Assembly (NCBI GenBank): GCA_008501655.1 | Contig: QQUK01000112.1 | Location: 1 to 13,116, forward strand | Reading direction: 5' to 3' | Length of the DNA: 13,116 bases | DNA from: Calditrichota bacterium | GTDB lineage: Bacteria > Zixibacteria > MSB-5A5 > GN15 > FEB-12 | Shown here: piece after piece, positions 7,886 through 13,116 of the stretch | Numbering within the stretch: the stretch's first letter is position 1 | Layout of the letters: the number at the start of each line of letters is the position of its first letter | Notes under the pieces: generated by a model | The model's database searches: none | Told to the model about the DNA's origin: nothing | Seen by the model: the letters and a program-made list of their open reading frames with translations, nothing else | Position numbers and translations under genes: made by a program

Positions 7886-8030
7886 AACAAATACCTCTCA
7901 AGTTGTTAAGTTATACTTTATACACATTATGTTCTAAAAACTTCCAATTTTTTTAAAAAATATTGCCTAATAGTAGTTCAGTCAAGTATTTAAGAATAAA
8001 AAATTAAAAAAGTTTTAGCCATAAAAACCC
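7886..8030. other. AT-rich divergent intergenic region
   Basis: This is the bulk of the spacer between the divergent cytochrome and glycosyltransferase genes. No gene is seen. On the - strand a weak promoter for the cytochrome is possible: TTGGAA (complement of 7942-7947) followed after about 18-19 bases by GTATAAAG. The match is poor and I do not define it further. Confidence 0.35.
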
Positions 8031-8059
8031 TTGCGAGAAAACGATTTATTGTGTAAAAT
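8031..8059 (+). promoter_or_regulatory. Probable sigma70-type promoter of the glycosyltransferase gene
   Basis: TTGCGA (8031-8036) and TAAAAT (8054-8059) are separated by 17 bases and match the consensus boxes at four and five of six positions. Transcription would start near 8066, only about ten bases before the ATG. This would explain why no ribosome binding site is visible in front of that gene. Confidence 0.4.
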
Positions 8060-8075
8060 TTAACTGGTATAGTAT

Positions 8076-9296
8076 ATGAATATTTTGTTTGTAACCCAAC
8101 ATTTTCCTCCTGAGAGGGGAGCAGTAAGGCGAATTTTCGAATTTGCACGCTATTTTGCCAAACAAGGGCATAATGTCTCTGTTTTGACTGCAATACCGAA
8201 CTATCCGGATGGTATTGTACCGCCGAAATATAAAGGTAAGTTCTTCTACTACGAGGAGTTAGATGGTGTCAAAGTATACCGGAGCTGGGTCCCCCCGGCC
8301 TCAAATTCCCAACCGAAAAAGAGAATGCTCGGGTTTATCATCTTTTTATTCACGACTATATTCAATTCCTTCAAATTAAAAGATAATTTCGATATTTTAA
8401 TAGGCTCATCACCGCCGATTACAACTCCCCTGATAGCCTGGCTTCTAAGTAAATTAAAAAAATGTAAATTTGTCCTGGAAATCCGCGATCTCCAACCGGA
8501 ATCGTCTGAGGATTTTGGAAATCTTGACCGGTCCCTGTTTACCAGATGGCTCAAGAAGTACATGCACTACATGTATGAAAAAGCTGACCGGATTGTAGGT
8601 GTTACAGAGGGAATATCAATATTTTTGAAAAAGATTGTCTCGGACCCTTCAAAAATAACCACAATCAAATCAGGAGTCTCTCCGGAGTTTATCAATGCCA
8701 ACTCCAACGGTATCCGCAAAAGATTTGGCTGGGAAGAAAAATATCTGATTATCTATTCCGGTACCCTTGGATGGGCGCACTCTCTTGAAACCTTTATAGA
8801 ATCAGCAAGGCAACTCCATGACCAACCGGATATTCTGTTTGCATTTATCGGGGATGGACAGAAACGGCAGGTGCTTGAAGGAATGGTCCGCGACTATGGG
8901 CTGAAAAATGTTGTCTTTATCGGTGTTCAGCCACTTGAGACTATTCCGTATTTCTTGCAGGCTGGCGATGTTCTGGTGCATTCAATGAAAGATGTTCCGG
9001 TTACTAAAGGGTCTCTCCCGAGTAAACTGTTTGAATATATGGCTTCCGGTAAACCGATTCTCTACGGTTCAGCTGACGGGGAAGCTGTCGAGGAACTCGA
9101 TAGAGCCGGCGGTGCTTTGGCATTCCATTGTGAAGATATTGATAAATTATCCGAATTGATTATGGAGCTGAAAGAGGGTCAGATTGATGGTTCCAATCTT
9201 GGCAGACAATATTCTGAGCATGTAAAAAAATACCATTCCCGCGAACGCTGGGCACAGCAGTATCTTGATTTTCTTGAGGACAAGGTCCCCAATTAA
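8076..9296 (+). CDS. Family 4 glycosyltransferase (GT-B fold, WbuB-like)
   Basis: A 406-residue retaining glycosyltransferase, probably adding a sugar to a lipid-linked surface polysaccharide at the cytoplasmic face of the membrane. The N-terminal acceptor domain opens with FVTQHFPPERGAVRRIFEFARYF, the form seen in WbuB/WcaI-type enzymes. The C-terminal donor domain has the YSGTLGWAHSLE strand-loop, FIGDG (257-261) and GSLPSKLFEYMASGKPIL (312-329), which carries the conserved Glu of the EX7E region. A hydrophobic stretch near 86-98 may aid membrane association. The start has no ribosome binding site, but the N-terminal strand MNILFVTQ begins exactly where family members do. The next gene makes an activated amino sugar, which suits WbuB-like enzymes that transfer N-acetylated amino sugars. 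The exact donor and acceptor cannot be read from the sequence. Confidence 0.87.
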   Translation: MNILFVTQHFPPERGAVRRIFEFARYFAKQGHNVSVLTAIPNYPDGIVPPKYKGKFFYYEELDGVKVYRSWVPPASNSQPKKRMLGFIIFLFTTIFNSFKLKDNFDILIGSSPPITTPLIAWLLSKLKKCKFVLEIRDLQPESSEDFGNLDRSLFTRWLKKYMHYMYEKADRIVGVTEGISIFLKKIVSDPSKITTIKSGVSPEFINANSNGIRKRFGWEEKYLIIYSGTLGWAHSLETFIESARQLHDQPDILFAFIGDGQKRQVLEGMVRDYGLKNVVFIGVQPLETIPYFLQAGDVLVHSMKDVPVTKGSLPSKLFEYMASGKPILYGSADGEAVEELDRAGGALAFHCEDIDKLSELIMELKEGQIDGSNLGRQYSEHVKKYHSRERWAQQYLDFLEDKVPN

Positions 9297-9314
9297 ATCA
9301 TTGATTTCTTCTTT

Positions 9315-9343
9315 TAATTCCCTATTTTCCCATTCTGTATAAT
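9315..9343 (+). promoter_or_regulatory. Possible promoter of the epimerase gene
   Basis: A perfect TATAAT lies at 9338-9343 in the 75-base gap before the epimerase gene, preceded after 17 bases by only a poor -35 (TAATTC, 9315-9320). Transcription from about 9350 would give a leader of about 22 bases carrying GGAG (9364-9367). The -10 match is good and the -35 weak, so this may add to read-through from the glycosyltransferase gene. Confidence 0.35.
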
Positions 9344-9371
9344 AATTATTTTATCAATTTTTCGGAGAAAT

Positions 9372-10475
9372 ATGTCTGATATAAAGCAGATTGTCTTAGT
9401 AGTAGGTGCCCGACCGAATTTTATGAAAGCAGCCCCGTTGATTGCAGCGCTGCAGAATAAATCAAACATCTTTAAAATTACCCTTATCCATACCGGTCAG
9501 CATTATGACCACAATCTTTCTCAGCTTTTTTTTGATGACCTCCAAATGCCTGAATCAGATATCTATCTTGGTGTCGGTTCCGGTACCCATGCTGAACAGA
9601 CAGCCGAAGTGATGATTCAGCTTGAGAAACAACTTCTTATAATAAATCCTGATCTTGTCATCGTATTCGGTGATATAAACTCAACATTGGCAACTGCTGT
9701 TGTCACCGCAAAGCTGAAGATGAAACTTGCCCATGTCGAGGCGGGACTCCGTTCCTTCGATATGACAATGCCGGAAGAGGTAAACCGTATTGTCACTGAC
9801 CGGCTTTCTCATTTTCATTTTGTTACAGAACAATCCGGAGTTGAAAATCTGAAACGGGAAGGCGTCAAGGAAAGCTCGATCTATCTGACCGGAAATATTA
9901 TGATAGATTCCCTGGTGATAACTAAAAAAAGAATCTCTCATTCGGATATTCTCACTAAACTGAATCTTGCTGAAAAATCATATTACTGCCTGACGATGCA
10001 CCGCCCTTCAAATGTAGATAACAAAGAAAAACTGGAAAAATTTCTCAAAGCTTTTCAAACAATCAGTGAGAAAACGCCGATTATTTTTCCCTGTCATCCC
10101 CGGACTTTAAAGATGATTGAGCAGTTCGGACTTTCAGCTTTTACAAAATCTGAAAATTTCCGCTTTGTAGAACCGTTGGGGTATCTTGATTTTCTTTCCC
10201 TGATGGCACAATCCAAAGCTGTCATTACCGACAGCGGCGGTATTCAGGGGGATACGACATTCCTTCGGATTCCCTGTCTGACAATCCGGTCAAATACTGA
10301 ACAGCCGGTAACAGTTTCGGAAGGAACCAATACACTCTGTAGTGACGATATTGAACTTCTGCTTGCCATGATTTCCAATATCGAAACAGGAAGCTACAAA
10401 CAGGGAAAAGTCCCCGAATTCTGGGATGGCAAATCTGCTGAGCGGGTAGTTGAAATAATCGAAAAATCGATATAA
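9372..10475 (+). CDS. wecB: Non-hydrolysing UDP-N-acetylglucosamine 2-epimerase
   Basis: This enzyme interconverts UDP-GlcNAc and UDP-ManNAc in the cytoplasm, supplying an amino sugar for surface glycans. The 367 residues cover the whole family: VGARPNFMKAAPL, HTGQHYD, VFGDINST (Asp101), HVEAGLRSFD (Glu123), MPEEVNRI (Glu135/Glu136), TMHRPSN (His210) and DSGGIQ (287-292). These match the residues known to be important in the Escherichia coli enzyme. The nucleotide-binding segment usually reads SGGIQEE, but here it is SGGIQGD (Gly293, Asp294), so the second Glu is conservatively Asp and the first is lost. TEQPVT replaces the more usual TERPxT. GGAG at 9364-9367 precedes the ATG. The partner glycosyltransferase is immediately upstream. 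A related activity such as the WbjD-type epimerase of L-FucNAc synthesis is possible, but the companion WbjB/WbjC genes are not seen. Confidence 0.88.
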   Translation: MSDIKQIVLVVGARPNFMKAAPLIAALQNKSNIFKITLIHTGQHYDHNLSQLFFDDLQMPESDIYLGVGSGTHAEQTAEVMIQLEKQLLIINPDLVIVFGDINSTLATAVVTAKLKMKLAHVEAGLRSFDMTMPEEVNRIVTDRLSHFHFVTEQSGVENLKREGVKESSIYLTGNIMIDSLVITKKRISHSDILTKLNLAEKSYYCLTMHRPSNVDNKEKLEKFLKAFQTISEKTPIIFPCHPRTLKMIEQFGLSAFTKSENFRFVEPLGYLDFLSLMAQSKAVITDSGGIQGDTTFLRIPCLTIRSNTEQPVTVSEGTNTLCSDDIELLLAMISNIETGSYKQGKVPEFWDGKSAERVVEIIEKSI

Positions 10476-10532
10476 ATCCGCTGAACAAATTTCTGATATA
10501 GACTTTCTTTTCTGAAGATTTTCATTTATATT

Positions 10533-10560
10533 CTCATCAAAATGAGTCAATAAAATGAGG
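10533..10560 (+). promoter_or_regulatory. Leader with alternative hairpin next to the ribosome binding site
   Basis: In the 93-base gap before the aminotransferase gene, CTCAT (10533-10537) can pair with ATGAG at 10542-10546 across a four-base loop. It can alternatively pair with a second ATGAG at 10555-10559, which contains most of the GAGG (10557-10560) ribosome binding site. Only five base pairs form in either case, so a regulatory role is speculative. The ribosome binding site itself is eight bases before ATG 10569 and supports that start over the Met codons at 10578 and 10584. Confidence 0.3.
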
Positions 10561-10568
10561 ATTTTTCT

Positions 10569-11990
10569 ATGTCTCCCATGACAATGGATATTACCAAAAA
10601 GATAACAATAAACGACCTCCCCAATCTCTTAATCGGGTATGATACCGATGTTCCCACATTGCACGGCAGTATGCGCTATATAAATTTTGACAACGCTGCT
10701 TCAACTCCGACCTTTGAACCGATTGCTGATTCAATAAAATCATTTCTGCAGTGGTATTCAAACGTTCATCGCGGAACTGGGTTTAAGTCGCAACTCTCAA
10801 GTTGGGCATTTGAGGAATCCCGGGATATCGTTGCTGATTTTGTCGGCGCTGACCTCTCTAAGCAGGTAGTCCTTTTTACCAAAAACTCAACCGAAGCAAT
10901 TAATAAACTTGCCGGCCGTTTGAATTTCGAAGATGGTGATATTGTCCTGACATCATACATGGAACATCACTCCAACGAGCTTCCCTGGAGACGGGCTGCT
11001 AAAGTCAAACATATCGGGCTGAATCCTGACGGTACCGTAAATATCGATCACTTCCAATCACTGCTTAAAGAATTTAAAGGCAAAGTCAAACTGGTAGCAA
11101 TAACCGGTGCATCAAATGTCACCGGATACATTAACAATCTTGATTATTTTGCAACCGAAGCTCATAAAGCTGGTGCAAAGATCATGGTCGATGGTGCACA
11201 GCTTTCTCCTCATCGTCCGGTTGACCTCAAACCGAATGACCCGAATTGCAATATAGATTTTTTTGTTTTTTCAGCTCATAAAATGTATGCACCGTTTGGT
11301 GTTGGCGTTCTTATTTCCGACCGTGAGACTTTTGAACTTGGTGATCCCGATCAGGTCGGTGGTGGTGTCGTTGATATTGTGACTCTTGAAGAAGCATATT
11401 GGACCGACCTTCCTGAAAAAGAGGAAGCTGGTACCCCCGATATCGTTGGTGTTGTTGCCCTGGCTAAAATGATCCATCTGATTCAGAATATCGGCTGGGA
11501 TAAAATTATAGAACATGAATCAGAACTTACCAAATATGCTTTGACAGAACTGAAAAAGATTCCTGAAGTAAAACTGTATGGTGACACCGATCCGGAAAAT
11601 ACTCATAACCGTCTCGGAGTTATCTCTTTGAATGTCGGTGATATCCCGCATGCCTTGACCGCAGCGATTCTTTCTTATGAAGGTGCTATCGGGGTTCGTT
11701 CGGGTTGTTTCTGTGCCCATACGTATGTCAAAGAGCTGATGCAGGTATCCGATGCTGACTCCAAACTGCTCGAACAGCAGATTCTGCACCGTGACCGTTC
11801 TGCGATTCCGGGAACGATCAGAATGTCTTTTGGGATTTACAACACTATGGCTGAGGTTGACCGGTTCCTTGAAATGATTAAAAAAATCGCTAAAGGCGAT
11901 TACAATAAAAATTACAAACTCAACAAAGAAAAAGGGGAATATACTCCCAAAGGGTTTGAGTTTAGTTATAAAGATTTTTATACACTGTAA
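10569..11990 (+). CDS. Class V aminotransferase, cysteine desulfurase-like
   Basis: A 473-residue PLP-dependent enzyme of the class V aminotransferase fold, closest in pattern to SufS/CsdA-type cysteine desulfurases, which take sulfur from L-cysteine as an enzyme-bound persulfide. Visible landmarks are the NFDNAASTP start of the fold (about 37-45), the SYMEHHSNELPW cofactor-binding region, MVDGAQLSPH, and SAHKMYAPFGVG with Lys238 as the PLP Schiff-base lysine. RSGCFCAH (377-384) aligns Cys382 with the catalytic cysteine of RxGxxCA; an extra Cys380 is next to it. No SufBCD, IscU or tRNA-thiolation gene is nearby, so the sulfur acceptor is unknown. Selenocysteine lyase-like or other class V activities are alternatives. 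It is about 65 residues longer than E. coli SufS, with an extended N-terminus and a lysine-rich C-terminal tail. The stop codon directly abuts the next start. Confidence 0.85.
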   Translation: MSPMTMDITKKITINDLPNLLIGYDTDVPTLHGSMRYINFDNAASTPTFEPIADSIKSFLQWYSNVHRGTGFKSQLSSWAFEESRDIVADFVGADLSKQVVLFTKNSTEAINKLAGRLNFEDGDIVLTSYMEHHSNELPWRRAAKVKHIGLNPDGTVNIDHFQSLLKEFKGKVKLVAITGASNVTGYINNLDYFATEAHKAGAKIMVDGAQLSPHRPVDLKPNDPNCNIDFFVFSAHKMYAPFGVGVLISDRETFELGDPDQVGGGVVDIVTLEEAYWTDLPEKEEAGTPDIVGVVALAKMIHLIQNIGWDKIIEHESELTKYALTELKKIPEVKLYGDTDPENTHNRLGVISLNVGDIPHALTAAILSYEGAIGVRSGCFCAHTYVKELMQVSDADSKLLEQQILHRDRSAIPGTIRMSFGIYNTMAEVDRFLEMIKKIAKGDYNKNYKLNKEKGEYTPKGFEFSYKDFYTL

Positions 11991-12218
11991 ATGACGGATA
12001 ATATAGATAAAAGAAACCGACTCGAAGCTGAACCGTTTTCTTATAAAACTTCCAAGGATGGAAAACTATTTATCTTCTGTGAACAGAAACAGGTGATGGT
12101 TCTCAAAGATAAAAAAGCGCAGACGATACTAAAAAAAATTGAAAACAAAGATTCGCTTACTGTCCAGCTGGTACTTGCCAAAGTGACCGGCAATTTCAAA
12201 CACGGTAACGAAAGATAA
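11991..12218 (+). CDS. Conserved small protein of unknown function, 75 residues
   Basis: The ATG follows the aminotransferase stop with no gap (TAAATG at 11988-11993) and there is no ribosome binding site, so translation is probably coupled. The protein is charged, without membrane segment, signal peptide or cysteine pair (one Cys, in FIFCEQKQ). The middle (FSYKTSKDGKLFIFCEQKQVMVLKD, about residues 17-41) looks like a small beta-sheet of alternating residues, followed by KKAQTILKKI as a short helix. The tail AKVTGNFKHGNER is distinctive. From memory, small bacterial proteins with a similar FSYR-x-TKDGKV-x-I beginning and a GNFKRGNER ending are widespread and unnamed, but I could not check this. 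A helper or regulator of the desulfurase-like enzyme is a natural guess from coupling alone. Confidence 0.72.
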   Translation: MTDNIDKRNRLEAEPFSYKTSKDGKLFIFCEQKQVMVLKDKKAQTILKKIENKDSLTVQLVLAKVTGNFKHGNER

Positions 12219-12230
12219 ATGAAAATAAAT

Positions 12231-12258
12231 GTAGGGCAGGATCCCTGTGATCCTGCCC
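12231..12258 (+). repeat. REP-like palindrome 1
   Basis: GTAG (12231-12234) leads into a perfect ten-base-pair stem, GGGCAGGATC (12234-12243) with GATCCTGCCC (12249-12258), and a five-base loop. A GTAG head next to a GC-rich hairpin is the hallmark of REP elements mobilised by RAYT (TnpA-REP) transposases. There is no T-run after it, so it is not a normal terminator. Confidence 0.65.
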
Positions 12259-12288
12259 TGTAGAGGCTTTTCGCGAAAAGCTCCTACA
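12259..12288. repeat. REP-like palindrome 2
   Basis: TGTAG (12259-12263) pairs with CTACA (12284-12288) around the perfect palindrome GCTTTTCGCGAAAAGC (12266-12281), with two mismatched positions between. The element is symmetrical, so a GTAG head is present on both strands. Its stem differs completely from the elements on either side, and it begins the base after palindrome 1 ends. Confidence 0.65.
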
Positions 12289-12311
12289 ATGAAAATGAAT
12301 ATGAAAATGAT

Positions 12312-12337
12312 GTAGGTCAGGAGGCGTGCCTCCTGAC
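12312..12337 (+). repeat. REP-like palindrome 3
   Basis: GTAG (12312-12315) precedes a perfect ten-base-pair stem, GTCAGGAGGC (12316-12325) with GCCTCCTGAC (12328-12337), and a two-base centre. It ends 23 bases before the thyX start codon. As with the other two, the GTAG head and lack of a T-run favour a REP-type element over a terminator. Confidence 0.65.
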
Positions 12338-12360
12338 AACTAAAAATAGAAAGTAGCAAA

Positions 12361-13116
12361 ATGGCACATGTTGTAAATAAAGAAGCTGATGCAATCCTCG
12401 ATAAAGAATTCAAAGTATTAGACCACGGTTTTGTCCGTCTTGTTGATTATATGGGTTCCGATTCCGCAATCGTTCAGGCTGCCCGGGTTAGTTACGGCGA
12501 CGGAACCAAAAAAGTCTCCGAGGACCGTGGGCTCATCCGATATTTGCTTCGTCATAAACATACAACACCGTTTGAAATGGTTGAATTTAAATTCCATATC
12601 AAACTGCCGATTTTTGTCGCCCGCCAATGGATCCGTCACCGTACTGCCAACGTCAATGAATACTCGGGACGTTATTCGGTGATGAAAGATGAATTCTACC
12701 AGCCCGAAGCATCCGAAATCCGTTTCCAGTCGACGGTGAACAAACAGGGACGGTCGGCAAAAGAGGTCCCCGAGGATGTCAAAGAGGAACTGCTCGCCTA
12801 CCTGAAAAAATCATCGGAGGATACATACGGTAAATATATGGAGTATGTCGACGCCGGTCTTGCGCGGGAACTTGCCCGAATCAATCTGCCTTTGTCGCTT
12901 TACACCGAATGGTATTGGAAAATCGATTTACATAATCTGTTTCATTTCTTAAAACTTCGCATCGACCCGCACGCTCAGAAAGAAATTCAGGAATACGGTC
13001 TTGTTATGGCTGATATGGTCAAAAAGGTCTGTCCGGTTGCCTATGAGGCATGGATGGATTATTCGGTCAATGCATCGTATTTCTCCGGTCTTGAGATGGA
13101 TATTTTGAAAGAGTAT
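12361..13116 (+). CDS. thyX: Flavin-dependent thymidylate synthase ThyX, cut by window end
   Basis: ThyX makes dTMP from dUMP using FAD, NADPH and methylene-tetrahydrofolate, replacing ThyA in many bacteria. The 252 codons present include the diagnostic RHRTANVNEYSGRYS (92-106), matching the ThyX RHRxxSxNExSxRYS-type signature with the conserved Ser (102). HTTPFEMVEFKFHIKLPIFVARQW precedes it, as in the family, and LARINLPLSLYTEWYWKIDLHNLFHFLKLR follows with the substrate-binding region. The frame is open to the last base with no stop, so some C-terminal residues are missing. ATG 12361 is the only sensible start; stops lie just upstream and there is no strong ribosome binding site. Four sampled 60-base lines (12661-12900) are 51% GC, against 34% in three lines of the AnmK gene. 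It directly follows the REP-like cluster. Confidence 0.93.
   Translation, partial: MAHVVNKEADAILDKEFKVLDHGFVRLVDYMGSDSAIVQAARVSYGDGTKKVSEDRGLIRYLLRHKHTTPFEMVEFKFHIKLPIFVARQWIRHRTANVNEYSGRYSVMKDEFYQPEASEIRFQSTVNKQGRSAKEVPEDVKEELLAYLKKSSEDTYGKYMEYVDAGLARELARINLPLSLYTEWYWKIDLHNLFHFLKLRIDPHAQKEIQEYGLVMADMVKKVCPVAYEAWMDYSVNASYFSGLEMDILKEY

Larger units (their letters stand above)
12219..12312 (+). repeat. Three imperfect 12-base direct repeats (ATGAAAATRAAT)
   Basis: ATGAAAATAAAT (12219-12230), ATGAAAATGAAT (12289-12300) and ATGAAAATGATG (12301-12312) are near-copies. The first and third run straight into the GTAG heads of palindromes 1 and 3. They look like the linker part of a composite repeat unit rather than coding sequence. 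Confidence 0.55.

Noticed and set aside
8065..8073. TGGTATAGT as an extended -10 promoter for the glycosyltransferase gene
   Set aside because: It ends three bases before the ATG, so transcription would begin inside the coding region; the pair at 8031-8059 fits better.
12219..12315. Small frames starting at 12219 (14 codons, to TAG 12261-12263) and 12289 (8 codons, to TAG 12313-12315)
   Set aside because: Both are made of the repeat linker and palindrome sequence and stop inside the GTAG heads; no sign of coding function.
12231..12337. CRISPR array
   Set aside because: The three palindromes differ in sequence and there is no regular repeat-spacer pattern or cas gene.
12129..12413. 94-codon open frame on the - strand across the REP-like region
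   Set aside because: It overlaps the 75-residue gene, the palindromes and the thyX start, and has no ribosome binding site or recognisable domain.
12431..12682. 83-codon + frame within thyX
   Set aside because: It is out of frame with the intact ThyX reading frame carrying the RHR signature, so it is a shadow.

Overview
The window looks like chromosomal sequence from a didermic (Gram-negative-type) bacterium of moderately low GC. It encodes an OmpA-type outer-membrane protein with a signal peptide, Gram-negative-style peptidoglycan recycling enzymes (NagZ and AnmK), an exported multiheme c-type cytochrome and a flavin-dependent thymidylate synthase (ThyX). The calcium-binding repeats in the OmpA protein and the c554-like cytochrome would suit an FCB-superphylum member or a related candidate phylum. 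That placement is a weak inference, because no rRNA or other marker gene is present.

Region 1 (1-7350) is a leader without a recognisable gene, then six genes on the + strand separated by only 4 to 43 bases. In order they are a membrane-bound GAF-GGDEF diguanylate cyclase, NagZ, AnmK, a SpoIID/LytB-domain envelope protein, an OmpA protein with thrombospondin type 3 repeats, and a 2H-phosphoesterase of the 2'-5' RNA ligase family. The run ends at a strong hairpin shared with the convergent cytochrome gene. The middle genes make biochemical sense together. SpoIID-type lytic transglycosylases leave 1,6-anhydroMurNAc ends, NagZ frees anhydroMurNAc from GlcNAc-anhydroMurNAc products, AnmK phosphorylates it, and OmpA anchors the outer membrane to peptidoglycan. 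A c-di-GMP synthase heads the set.

Region 2 (7322-8075) holds a four-heme exported cytochrome on the - strand and a divergent AT-rich promoter region.

Region 3 (8076-10475) has a family 4 glycosyltransferase and a non-hydrolysing UDP-GlcNAc 2-epimerase, a fragment of a surface-polysaccharide pathway. Each appears to have its own promoter-like sequence.

Region 4 (10476-13116) has a class V aminotransferase (cysteine-desulfurase-like) directly abutting a 75-residue conserved-looking protein of unknown function. After it comes a 142-base spacer packed with three different GTAG-headed palindromes that look like REP elements. thyX follows and runs off the right edge without a stop codon; its sampled base composition is clearly more GC-rich than the AnmK gene.

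Most of the window is ordinary housekeeping and envelope biology. The points most worth a second look are the c-di-GMP/peptidoglycan-turnover operon, the REP-like cluster, and the coupled aminotransferase plus small-protein pair.
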